From positions 1 to 11,038 of the forward strand of contig DATLBY010000121.1 of assembly GCA_035526665.1 (NCBI GenBank): a DNA stretch of 11,038 bases, read 5' to 3'. The DNA is from DATLBY01 sp035526665 (GTDB taxonomy: Bacteria > Acidobacteriota > Terriglobia > Bryobacterales > Bryobacteraceae). The notes beneath the pieces are model-generated. The model was not told the origin of the DNA and did no database searches. It saw nothing but the letters and a program-made list of their open reading frames with translations. Numbering within the stretch: the stretch's first letter is position 1; every line of letters starts with the position of its first letter. Shown one piece after another: positions 1 through 7,469 of this stretch. Position numbers and translations under genes: made by a program.

Positions 1-1
1 T

Positions 2-1717
2 GACATCCTGCGGCTCTATCCCGTGATGGACTACTACGACGCGCAGAGCGATCAGATGGGGCATATTCCCTACACGCCGCTATTTTTCGCGGCGCTCGGC
101 ACTTCGCTGGCGCGCCGCATTCACGCAATCCGCAGTACGCCATGGAAAGTGATCGCGCTGGATTGTGACGAAACATTATGGCAAGGAATCTGCGGCGAGG
201 ATGGTCCTCTCGGCATCGTGGTCGACCCGCCACGGGAAGCTTTGCAGCAGTTCGTGCTGGCGCAGCAGAACGCCGGTATGCTCCTCTGTCTGGCGAGTAA
301 GAACAACGAAGAGGACGTGTTGGAAACCTTCCGCTTGAATCCCGATATGCCACTGGGACTTCCGCACTTCGTCGCACGGCGCGTTAATTGGGAGCCTAAG
401 TCCGCCAACCTCATGGAACTGGCACAGGAGCTGGATCTTTCCCTGGACAGCTTCATACTGGTGGATGACAACGCGAAAGAGTGCGGCGAGGCCCGTGCCA
501 ATTGTCCGGATGCTTTGACCCTTCTCCTTCCCGCCGATATCGAAGACATACCGGATTTTCTACGGCATGTATGGGCATTCGATCACGTTAGCATCACCGA
601 GGAGGACCGCAAGCGCACCGAGATGTATGCGCAGGCGCGGGAGCGAGGCCGGATTGAACGCCAAGCGTTGAGCCTGGATGAGTTTATCGCCGCCCTCGAG
701 CTGCAGGTATCTATAGATGCCATTCAGGCAAATCAGCTTCAGCGAATTTCCCAGCTGACCCAGCGCACCAACCAGATGAACTGTACGGGCATCCGGCGCA
801 GCGAATCGGAGCTTCAATCGCTTTTCCGCTCGGATGAGTTTGGGTGCTTGACGGTGCAAGTGAAAGATCGTTTCGGGAGCTATGGCCTGACGGGCGTCCT
901 CTTATTTGAGACGCAGCCCGGCAAACTGCTGGTGGATACGTTCCTGCTGAGTTGCCGCGTCTTGGGTAGGGGGGTAGAGCACCGTATGCTCGCCAGCCTC
1001 GGGGAGCGGGCCCAGGCGCTGGGCTTGGACGAAGTCCATATTCCCTTCGTCACGACCGCGCGCAACAAACCCGCGCTATTGTTCCTGCAATCGGTAGCGT
1101 CGCAATTTGCGGAGCAGACCGCTTCGGGTTTCCTGTTTCGAATTCCCACGGCGTATGCAACGGAAACCAGCTACGAATCGGCCAGCACGGAGGCGCATGC
1201 CGGCCATGCACCCACTCCACCGGTGCGTTCCTCCACGCGGCGGCGCGTAGATTTTGGCCGGATCGCGATGGATCTCCGGAGGCCCGCGGACATCCTGCGG
1301 CGTATGGCCGAACTCCGCGCCTCTCGATCGAATGGGCTGAGCGAGAAGATAACCTCGCAGCCGCCGGCCACAGCCCTGGAACGGCAACTAGCAGAAATCT
1401 GGCGCAGCCTCTTGCATGTGCCAGCGGTAGGGCTAGACGACAACTTTTTCGACTTGGGAGGCCACTCTCTTCTGGCCGTTCAGCTCCTGTCCATTGTCCA
1501 AAAGACATTTCATGCCGAGCTGTCCTTGAAACTAGTGTATTCGGGGGCATTCAACATCTGCGAACTGGCAAAAGCTATCGAGCTTTATCAGATCGAACAC
1601 TCTGGCGGCACTGAATATGAGGCACTGCTGGCCGAGTTGGAAGGCCTGTCGGACGAAGAGGCCGCAGCGCTCCTACTGGAGGAGCAGGTGAATCAGCCAC
1701 CAGACCCGGCATTGTAA
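2..1717 (+). CDS. FkbH-like HAD-IIIC glyceryltransferase/phosphatase fused to a carrier (PCP/ACP) domain, 5'-truncated
   Basis: The frame is open to the left edge, so the N-terminus is missing; GTG at 23 is only an internal in-frame start. Numbering from that GTG, a HAD phosphatase domain spans about 40-190: DxDxT at D47/D49/T51, motif II S92, motif III K126 and acidic pair D148/D149. An FkbH-type acyltransferase region follows (about 200-375), including the blocks QRTNQMN, DRFGSYGL and SCRVLGRGVE. After a linker, a phosphopantetheine-binding domain (about 415-505) carries DLGGHSLLA, with S482 as the expected attachment site. The acidic tail (LSDEEAAALLLEE) resembles C-terminal ends of NRPS proteins. 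FkbH enzymes such as OzmB take 1,3-bisphosphoglycerate, remove the phosphate and place a glyceryl unit on a carrier protein. Here the carrier is in cis. Familiar homologs have Asp where this protein has Ser in DRFGSYG; that is from memory. Family is secure, substrate inferred. It is followed 5 bp later by a glycosyltransferase gene. Confidence 0.9.
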   Translation, partial: DILRLYPVMDYYDAQSDQMGHIPYTPLFFAALGTSLARRIHAIRSTPWKVIALDCDETLWQGICGEDGPLGIVVDPPREALQQFVLAQQNAGMLLCLASKNNEEDVLETFRLNPDMPLGLPHFVARRVNWEPKSANLMELAQELDLSLDSFILVDDNAKECGEARANCPDALTLLLPADIEDIPDFLRHVWAFDHVSITEEDRKRTEMYAQARERGRIERQALSLDEFIAALELQVSIDAIQANQLQRISQLTQRTNQMNCTGIRRSESELQSLFRSDEFGCLTVQVKDRFGSYGLTGVLLFETQPGKLLVDTFLLSCRVLGRGVEHRMLASLGERAQALGLDEVHIPFVTTARNKPALLFLQSVASQFAEQTASGFLFRIPTAYATETSYESASTEAHAGHAPTPPVRSSTRRRVDFGRIAMDLRRPADILRRMAELRASRSNGLSEKITSQPPATALERQLAEIWRSLLHVPAVGLDDNFFDLGGHSLLAVQLLSIVQKTFHAELSLKLVYSGAFNICELAKAIELYQIEHSGGTEYEALLAELEGLSDEEAAALLLEEQVNQPPDPAL

Positions 1718-1722
1718 GTCCG

Positions 1723-3000
1723 ATGCGCATCCTTCTCGCTTCCAATGCCTCCTACGTGCCGCCGCGCGGAGGCTCGACGCGCAGCAACTTGGTCTGGCTG
1801 GATCAGTTGGCGGCTGCGGGGCACTCCTGCGGGGTGGTCGCCACGGCTGCAGCCGCGGGAACTCCGGAGCGGCGCGAGGAGGTGAAGTCCGAGCTCTTGG
1901 AGCAGGAAATCGGGCTGCCATCCGAAGCGCGCGACGGGGTGGAGATCGCCAAGCGCGGCGAGATTGAAGTCCACTCGGTGCAAGATGCCACCCGGCGGGG
2001 AATCGTTCTGGAACGGCGCATTCGCGAGTTCCAGCCCGACTGGGTCCTGGTCTCCTCAGAGGATATCGGCCAAGTGCTGCTTCGCGCGGCCCACACCGCG
2101 GCGCCGGGAAGAATCGTCTATCTCGCGCATACTCCGCAGTTTTATCCTTTCGGGCCGGCCAGTTGGAACCCGGATGCGCAAGCGGCGGATATCCTGCGGC
2201 AAGCCGCGGCAATTGTGGCCATCGGCCATCGCACCGCAGCCTACATCAGGACACACACGGGCGTGCAGCCGGCGGTAGTCCATCCGCCGATGTATGGCGA
2301 GGGACCATTCCAAACACTGGGGCGGTACGACAGCGGGTTGGTCACGATCATCAACCCGTGTGCCGTCAAGGGCATCTCCATCTTTCTCGAACTGCTAGAT
2401 CGTCATCCCGAACTGCGCTTCGGTGCGCTGCCCGGTTGGGGCACAACCACGCACGACCGGCGGCTACTGGAAGCGCACGCCAACATTGAAATCCTGCCGA
2501 AGGTGAAAGATATCGAGCATGTGCTGCGGAAGACTCGCCTCCTGCTGGTACCATCGCTCTGGCTGGAAGGCTTTGGCCTGGTTGTGACTGAGGCGCTGCT
2601 GCGCGGCATTCCCGTGATCGCCAGCGACAGCGGAGGCTTGGTGGAAGCCAAACTGGGGACAGGTTATGTGATTGAGATTCATCCCATCGAAGAGTACGAG
2701 CCGGTATTCGATGAACAGATGATGCCGATGCCGGTCATTCCGCGGCAGTCCATTATGCCCTGGTCGCGGGCACTCCTGCAGCTGCTGGGAGACCGGGGAG
2801 AGTATGAAGCGGAATCGGCACGGTCGTTCCAGGCGGCCGCTGCTTTCGTGGCGGCGCTCGACCCTGCCGGGCTTGAGAAGCTCCTGTTAAAGTTGCGCCC
2901 CAACTCCGACACCAGAGCGGAGCGTGGGCATATCCTGGACGATCTGTCGCCCGCCAAACGGGCGCTTCTGCTGCACCGGCTGAGGTCGAAACCATCCTGA
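1723..3000 (+). CDS. GT4-family glycosyltransferase with C-terminal NRPS-type linker tail
   Basis: A 425-aa GT-B-fold glycosyltransferase. It should move a sugar from a nucleotide-sugar donor to an acceptor, plausibly a carrier-bound or released natural product. The N-terminus (MRILLASNASY, then a GG motif) is the usual first strand and glycine loop. The C-terminal Rossmann half has INPCAVKGISIF (K216) and the retaining-enzyme EX7E motif, E282 to E290 (EGFGLVVTE), followed by GIPVIASDSGG. It ends in LSPAKRALLLHRLRSKPS (408-425), matching the linker inside the next gene. ATG at 1723 lies 5 bp after the preceding stop and there is no good Shine-Dalgarno, so translation probably depends on the upstream gene. 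The stop TGA overlaps the next ATG by one base. Over most of its length it is clearly related to the downstream glycosyltransferase domain, so a tandem duplication is likely. Donor sugar and acceptor cannot be read from the sequence. No signal peptide or membrane segment is seen. Confidence 0.88.
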   Translation: MRILLASNASYVPPRGGSTRSNLVWLDQLAAAGHSCGVVATAAAAGTPERREEVKSELLEQEIGLPSEARDGVEIAKRGEIEVHSVQDATRRGIVLERRIREFQPDWVLVSSEDIGQVLLRAAHTAAPGRIVYLAHTPQFYPFGPASWNPDAQAADILRQAAAIVAIGHRTAAYIRTHTGVQPAVVHPPMYGEGPFQTLGRYDSGLVTIINPCAVKGISIFLELLDRHPELRFGALPGWGTTTHDRRLLEAHANIEILPKVKDIEHVLRKTRLLLVPSLWLEGFGLVVTEALLRGIPVIASDSGGLVEAKLGTGYVIEIHPIEEYEPVFDEQMMPMPVIPRQSIMPWSRALLQLLGDRGEYEAESARSFQAAAAFVAALDPAGLEKLLLKLRPNSDTRAERGHILDDLSPAKRALLLHRLRSKPS

Positions 3001-5027
3001 TGCGCATTCTGCTTGGGCACAATTCGCTTTATTATCCGGCGCACGGCGGAGGGGATAAATCAAACCGCCTGCTGATCGAAGCGCTGGCCGAGCAGGGACA
3101 TGCCTGCCGAGTGGTTTCGCGCCTGAACAGCTTTGAGCCCCGTGAACAGGATCGCCTGTTGCACGAGCTAGCCGAGAGAGAGATTCCGGCGTCTACCCGC
3201 GAGACGGGTGTGGTCCAGTTTGCTCTGAATGGCGTCGAGGTCCGTACGATAACGACAAATCCGAACCTGCGCTCGTACTTCGCCGCCCAGATGCAGGAGT
3301 TCACGCCCGACGTGATTATTGTGTCGACTGACGATCCGGCGCAACTGCTGGTGGCGGCGGCGCTGAAGAGCGAAACGGCACGGGTGGTTTATCTGGCGCG
3401 GGCTACTCTGGCGCTTCCGTTCGGACCCGATTGCGCCTTCCCCAGCGAATCGAAGACGGCCGTCCTGCGCCAAGTGGATGGCATCGTGGGAGTCAGCCAG
3501 TATGTTGCCGGCTATATCCGGCGGTGGGGTGGAAGTGACGCGGTTTCGCTGCCGATCTCCTTACAGGGTGCCGGGCCGTACCCGCTGCTGGGGAAGGTTA
3601 CTAACCCTTACGTCACGCTGGTAAATCCCTGCGCGGTAAAGGGGATTTCCATCTTTCTCGGGCTGGCCGAGAGGATGCCCGGCACCCAGTTCGCGGCGGT
3701 GCCGACATGGGGAACCAACGCGACCGATTTCGCGGCGCTGCGCGCGCATGCGAATATCCGCGTGCTCGATCCGGTGGATGACATCGACAATCTGCTTCAC
3801 CTGACCCGCGTCCTGCTGGCGCCGTCACTTTGGGCCGAAGCGAGATCGCGGATTGTGGTGGAGGCGATGCTGCGCGGTGTTCCTGTGATCGCCAGCGATG
3901 TCGGCGGCATTCCCGAAGCAAAGATGGGTGTTCCGTACCTGCTTCCGGTAACGCCCATCAAAAAGTATGAAGAGCGTCTGGATGAACACATGGTGCCAAT
4001 CGCGGATGTGCCGGTGCAGGATATTGCGCCCTGGGAAACGGCCTTGACGCGTCTAATCACCGATCCAGCTCATTATTCGGAAATTTCGCAACAATCGCGG
4101 GCCGCGGCTCTCCAATATGCCGGCAATATCTCGGTTCGACCATTTGAAGCTTTTCTCAAAGATCTGCTGGACCGCCCCCGCAATGTGAGAACGCCAGTTC
4201 AGCCGGATGCGCCGAAGCCGGATCCACTGGCTCACTTATCTCCGGAAAAGCGCGCTTTACTGGCTCTCCGGCTGAGAAAAAAGACGCCGGTGGCTGCGGC
4301 AAAACTCTGGTTTTCCAACGCACCTGAGGCCCACGGACACCGGCTCTTCTGCTTCCCTAACGCGGGCGGCGGAACATCGTTCTTCCGCACCTGGTCCGAT
4401 CGTCTGCCCCCGTCTATTTCTGTGTGTCCGGCCAGATTGCCCGCTCGGGAGAGCCGGCTGGAGGAACCGGCGATTAGCAGGATGGAGCCTTTGATTCATT
4501 CGCTGGCCGACGCCCTGTCTCCCTACAGCACAGCGCCTTATGCGTTTTTCGGCCACAGCATGGGTGCAATTGTGGCCTTCGAACTCGCCCGGGAGATGCG
4601 CCGCCGCCGTCTGGCCCTTCCTCAGGTGATGATCGTCTCGGGAGCCAGGGCGCCCAGTTTCCGGCGCGGTCACATTCCGCAGCCCGAGCCTACGGACCAG
4701 GAGCTCCTAGCCGATCTGGTAAGGCTGGAGGGCACTCCGAAAGAGGTCCTGGAGAATCCGGAACTCCTGCGCGTACTGTTGCCGGCCTTGCGTGCCGACA
4801 CCATTGTCTATCGCAACTATGTCTACACGGAAGAGAGCTCCTTGCCGATCCCACTCCACGCGTACGGCGGGGAGTCCGATCCGAACGTAACGCTCGATCA
4901 TCTGAAACCGTGGTCCCAGGAAACGACAGAGGTGTTCACCATTACTCAATTTCCTGGGGGCCACTTTTATTTGGCCACGGCTGACAATTTCTTCACTGCT
5001 CTATCAGGTCATGTGGGAGATTCGTGA
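3000..5027 (+). CDS. Bifunctional glycosyltransferase (GT4)-thioesterase fusion
   Basis: A 675-aa two-domain protein. Residues 1 to about 390 form a GT4 glycosyltransferase paralogous to the preceding gene: MRILLGHNSLYYP start, VNPCAVKGISIF with K214, and EX7E at E280/E288 in the divergent form EARSRIVVE. Residues 413-428 are a LSPEKRALLALRLRKK linker. Residues about 432-672 form an alpha/beta-hydrolase thioesterase of the GrsT/type II kind: FPNAGGG oxyanion region, GHSMG with nucleophile S520, D627 in GGESDPN and H655 in PGGHFYL, so the triad is complete. Type II thioesterases hydrolyse acyl groups from carrier proteins to edit stalled chains or to release product. The reading frame is continuous with no stop or frameshift, so the fusion is real in this sequence. 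ATG at 3000 overlaps the previous stop (TGATG). The gene fits an NRPS/PKS operon; whether the thioesterase releases product or only edits is unknown. Confidence 0.9.
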   Translation: MRILLGHNSLYYPAHGGGDKSNRLLIEALAEQGHACRVVSRLNSFEPREQDRLLHELAEREIPASTRETGVVQFALNGVEVRTITTNPNLRSYFAAQMQEFTPDVIIVSTDDPAQLLVAAALKSETARVVYLARATLALPFGPDCAFPSESKTAVLRQVDGIVGVSQYVAGYIRRWGGSDAVSLPISLQGAGPYPLLGKVTNPYVTLVNPCAVKGISIFLGLAERMPGTQFAAVPTWGTNATDFAALRAHANIRVLDPVDDIDNLLHLTRVLLAPSLWAEARSRIVVEAMLRGVPVIASDVGGIPEAKMGVPYLLPVTPIKKYEERLDEHMVPIADVPVQDIAPWETALTRLITDPAHYSEISQQSRAAALQYAGNISVRPFEAFLKDLLDRPRNVRTPVQPDAPKPDPLAHLSPEKRALLALRLRKKTPVAAAKLWFSNAPEAHGHRLFCFPNAGGGTSFFRTWSDRLPPSISVCPARLPARESRLEEPAISRMEPLIHSLADALSPYSTAPYAFFGHSMGAIVAFELAREMRRRRLALPQVMIVSGARAPSFRRGHIPQPEPTDQELLADLVRLEGTPKEVLENPELLRVLLPALRADTIVYRNYVYTEESSLPIPLHAYGGESDPNVTLDHLKPWSQETTEVFTITQFPGGHFYLATADNFFTALSGHVGDS

Positions 5028-6891
5028 CGGCGCACGGCCGATAAAAATTAGAATGGCGCAATTCCGCAGACTCGCCGTCACGGGCGCGCTTACCATCACT
5101 TCCGTTTTGCTCGCAATCCTGATTCGCAAGCTGACTCCCGTCAATATTTATCCTCTGTTTTTGGCAGTCATTTTTGGAAGCGCCTGGTTATATGGCTTCC
5201 GATACGGGTCTTTTTCCCTGGTCCTGTACTTGGTGCTGGCCGGCTTGCAGCGAGGGAGGGTGGTGTCGCATCCCGGGTTGTGGGATCCGTCCGTTGTGAT
5301 GCGCATCGGCGTGTTTTGCATGACCGCGATGCTGCTTGCTTGGCTCGCAAGCCAGCTCCGGGAGGCACGGCGGGAAGCCGCGGAGAAACTGCAGAACGAA
5401 GCCGCGATGCAGGAACGTTTTCGGGATCTGGTGGAAAGTATCAACGACGCATTCTTCGGAATAGACCGCGACTGGAGAATCGTATACTCCAACGAAAAGG
5501 CCAGCATGATCAACCGCGTGACGCGGTCGGCCATACTCAGCGGCAAAACAATTTGGGAAATCTTTCCCCACATTGTGGGAACGCGGTTTGAAGAGGAATA
5601 CAGGGGCGCCATGGCGGACCGGAAAGCCGCAACGTTCGAGGCGGTGGATAAGGTTTCCGGAGCTTACTTTCATGTCCGGCTGTACCCAACTAAGGACGGT
5701 ATTTCCGTATTTCTGCACGACATCAGCGATCGCATCCGAACAGAAACGGCTCTTGCAAAAAGCGAGGAGCGCTACCGGTTATTCATACGCCACAGCAGCG
5801 AGGGCATCTGCAGAATCGAGTTCGAAGAGCCGCTGGACCCCGACATGCCCGAGGAAGACCAGATAGAGGCTTTCTACCGATACGGCTGGCTGGCCGAATG
5901 CAACGACGCCATGGCACGAATGTACTCTTATGGATCGGCCGGTGAGATGGTTGGAAGCCGCCTTAGCGCCATGCTCGTGGCGAGCGATCCCAAAAATGTT
6001 GATCACATCCGCAAGTTGATCGCCTCCGGCTACCGTTTGACTGATGCCGAAACTCACAAAGTGGATGAAGAGGGCCAGCCGCATTATTTCCTGAATAACC
6101 TAGTGGGCATTGTCGAAAACGGGAAAGTAACCAGAGTGTGGGGGACCCAGCGCGAAATTACCGACCGGCGCCAGTTGGAAGAGGCACAAAAGAAGTATGC
6201 CGAGAACCTGGCGCGCAGCAACGAGGATCTGGCGCAGTTTGCGTACGCTGCGTCTCACGATCTGCAGGAGCCACTCCGCACGATTCTGAGCTTCAGCCAA
6301 ATGCTGACAACGCGCCACAAGAACGAACTCACAGCGGACGCGGCCGAATACCTCGACTTCATTCATCTCGCTTCCACGCGGATGCACTCCCTCATTGTCG
6401 ACCTGCTGGCATTTTCGCGAGTCGTCCATTCGGAAGAGCAGGCGTTAGGAACGGCGGATTGCAACAATGCGCTGGAGTGGGCGAAGCTAAACCTGAACGC
6501 GGCCATCCAGGACACAGGTGCACGGATTGAATGCAGCGGACTTCCGGTTGTCCAGGGCGACAGATCTCAAATTGCCCAGCTTATTCAGAATCTGGTGAGT
6601 AATGCAATAAAATACCGTTCCGCCGAAACGCCGGAAGTCGAAATATCGGCGGAACGCAGGGAGTCCCAGTGGGTTTTCCGCGTTCGCGACAACGGTATGG
6701 GAATAGATCCGCGGTTCTCAGCGAGAATCTTTGGGATTTTCACGCGGCTCCACGGGCGGAAATTTCCTGGAACCGGGATAGGACTGGCACTATGTAAGCG
6801 CATTGTGGAGCGGCACGGAGGCCATATCTGGGTGGAATCCGAGGTGGGGCGGGGTTCGAGCTTCTTTTTTACGTTGCGAGCGGTAGATTAG
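5011..6891 (+). CDS. Membrane PAS-PAS sensor histidine kinase
   Basis: Numbered from ATG 5011, 626 aa. Four hydrophobic stretches lie within about 21-113, a short cluster of the DUF4118/KdpD kind without a large periplasmic loop. A PAS domain follows at about 135-245, and a second at about 252-390 with an acidic insertion after its first strand (about 269-290, LDPDMPEEDQIE). A HisKA domain has ASHDLQEPLR with phospho-acceptor H416. The HATPase domain has N531 (N box), D560 in DNGMGID (G1) and GTGIGLA at 587-593 (G2). It should sense a cytoplasmic or membrane signal and phosphorylate a response regulator; none is fused or nearby, so it is an orphan here. ATG 5011 overlaps the thioesterase stop by 17 nt. 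ATG 5053 (M15) is a strong alternative: it removes the overlap, keeps all domains and lies just after an A/T-rich stretch. Family call is firm, signal unknown. Confidence 0.93.
   Translation: MWEIRDGARPIKIRMAQFRRLAVTGALTITSVLLAILIRKLTPVNIYPLFLAVIFGSAWLYGFRYGSFSLVLYLVLAGLQRGRVVSHPGLWDPSVVMRIGVFCMTAMLLAWLASQLREARREAAEKLQNEAAMQERFRDLVESINDAFFGIDRDWRIVYSNEKASMINRVTRSAILSGKTIWEIFPHIVGTRFEEEYRGAMADRKAATFEAVDKVSGAYFHVRLYPTKDGISVFLHDISDRIRTETALAKSEERYRLFIRHSSEGICRIEFEEPLDPDMPEEDQIEAFYRYGWLAECNDAMARMYSYGSAGEMVGSRLSAMLVASDPKNVDHIRKLIASGYRLTDAETHKVDEEGQPHYFLNNLVGIVENGKVTRVWGTQREITDRRQLEEAQKKYAENLARSNEDLAQFAYAASHDLQEPLRTILSFSQMLTTRHKNELTADAAEYLDFIHLASTRMHSLIVDLLAFSRVVHSEEQALGTADCNNALEWAKLNLNAAIQDTGARIECSGLPVVQGDRSQIAQLIQNLVSNAIKYRSAETPEVEISAERRESQWVFRVRDNGMGIDPRFSARIFGIFTRLHGRKFPGTGIGLALCKRIVERHGGHIWVESEVGRGSSFFFTLRAVD
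5042..5047 (+). promoter_or_regulatory. Possible -10 box for a leaderless histidine kinase transcript
   Basis: TAAAAA sits in a local A/T-rich patch just after the thioesterase stop and 5 nt before the alternative kinase ATG at 5053. It resembles the -10 placement seen upstream of 7470, 8216 and 10509, but with 5 rather than 6 nt spacing. No convincing -35 is visible. It is weak evidence that the kinase can be transcribed separately. Confidence 0.25.
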
Positions 6892-6927
6892 CCGGTTTGT
6901 CACAGAATTTACCACCCGAGCGTCCAC

Positions 6928-6940
6928 AGGGAGGAGGAAG
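6928..6940 (+). promoter_or_regulatory. Strong Shine-Dalgarno for the 163-aa secreted protein
   Basis: The purine run AGGGAGGAGGAAG ends 2 nt before ATG 6943 and contains GGAGG cores at suitable spacing. It fixes the start of this gene and contrasts with the SD-less starts of the next two genes. The 51-bp gap it sits in shows no clear promoter or terminator. Confidence 0.8.
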
Positions 6941-6942
6941 AC

Positions 6943-7434
6943 ATGAGGCTAGCTTTCGCGCTACTGACTTGCGTTACTTTGTTCGCGCAGGACCGGCTGC
7001 CACGCTCCACGCCTAAGGGAACTGACACGGGGACCGGGGTTAATGATCCAATCGTGGACTACTACGATTCGATCTCCGACTATTTCCGCATTAGCCGTCA
7101 GGCAGTGATGCTTATTAGTAAGAAAGGCATTCCCGATCAAGAGATTCCCGCAGTGCTCCTGCTGCCGAAGCGCGCCAAAATATCCCCGAACCAGGTGATC
7201 GAGGCACGAAAGAGCGGGAAATCCTGGGAAGAGGTCGCACAGCAGCATAAGGTCAGTTTTCCAGGCAAGGACGTGGTATCCGAAGCCAACATCTTCTTTC
7301 TGAGCGAGTACCACGGCCGCTCGGCCGACGAGGTCCGGACCCGGCACGCGAAGGGTGTGGGATTTGTCGAGATCAATCAGGAGTTCCGGCGCACCGGGGA
7401 TCTTCCAATGAAGCGGAAAACAGATAAAAAATAG
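6943..7434 (+). CDS. Secreted protein of unknown function with an internal ~32-residue repeat
   Basis: A 163-aa protein I cannot assign. Residues 1-15 (MRLAFALLTCVTLFA) form a short signal peptide, probably cleaved near Q16. A Gly/Thr/Pro-rich stretch (20-35) follows, then an alpha-helical body. Residues 70-101 align without gaps to 116-147: a hydrophobic helix (VLLL / IFFL), then S-x-x-x-V, then a Gly with an aromatic residue three positions later (GKSW / GVGF), then E-hydrophobic-x-Q. These look like two copies of a helical unit; a partial third copy may lie at about 45-65. The C-terminus is very basic (MKRKTDKK). I recall similar repeated helices (an IPxxDLPVV...SWxEI pattern) in unnamed exported proteins of Acidobacteriota and related phyla, but no function is known to me. 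The start is supported by a strong Shine-Dalgarno. It lies 35 bp upstream of the RNase T2 gene, which has its own promoter-like box. Confidence 0.8.
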   Translation: MRLAFALLTCVTLFAQDRLPRSTPKGTDTGTGVNDPIVDYYDSISDYFRISRQAVMLISKKGIPDQEIPAVLLLPKRAKISPNQVIEARKSGKSWEEVAQQHKVSFPGKDVVSEANIFFLSEYHGRSADEVRTRHAKGVGFVEINQEFRRTGDLPMKRKTDKK

Positions 7435-7435
7435 C

Positions 7436-7463
7436 TTGCGGTGCCCGGCGCGTCGCTTAAAAT
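7436..7463 (+). promoter_or_regulatory. Promoter of the RNase T2 gene (leaderless type)
   Basis: The -10-like TAAAAT at 7458-7463 ends 6 nt before ATG 7470, and a weak -35 candidate TTGCGG lies at 7436-7441 with a 16-bp spacer. Initiation about 7 nt downstream of the -10 would put the first base at the A of the ATG. No Shine-Dalgarno precedes the ATG, which agrees with a leaderless transcript. Confidence 0.5.
7441..7463 (+). repeat. Intergenic repeat copy 1 (GTGCCCGGCG..CGCTTA)
   Basis: The segment beginning GTGCCCGGCG and continuing into CGCTTAAAAT recurs at 8161-8182 with one single-base gap and a few mismatches. Both copies lie in short gaps right after a stop codon and upstream of small secreted-protein genes. 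This copy ends in the -10-like box. It may be a regulatory site or a remnant of local duplication. Confidence 0.4.
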
Positions 7464-7469
7464 AGCCTC

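Noticed and set aside
1050..2212. Long minus-strand open frames (166 and 179 codons) opposite the FkbH and first glycosyltransferase genes
   Set aside because: They lie fully antisense to genes with clear catalytic motifs, give Arg/Ser/Ala/Pro-rich low-complexity protein and have no recognisable domain. This is typical shadow coding in GC-rich DNA.
5188..5718. 176-codon minus-strand frame inside the histidine kinase gene
   Set aside because: It is antisense to conserved membrane and PAS segments, with no motif and no plausible start site.
6892..6942. Rho-independent terminator after the histidine kinase
   Set aside because: No GC stem followed by a T-run is present in the 51-bp gap, so the end of that transcript cannot be placed.
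28..7067. 12-base match GGACTACTACGA at 28-39 and 7056-7067, both encoding DYYD
   Set aside because: It is a short coincidence between unrelated proteins (FkbH and the 163-aa secreted protein); similarity stops on both sides.
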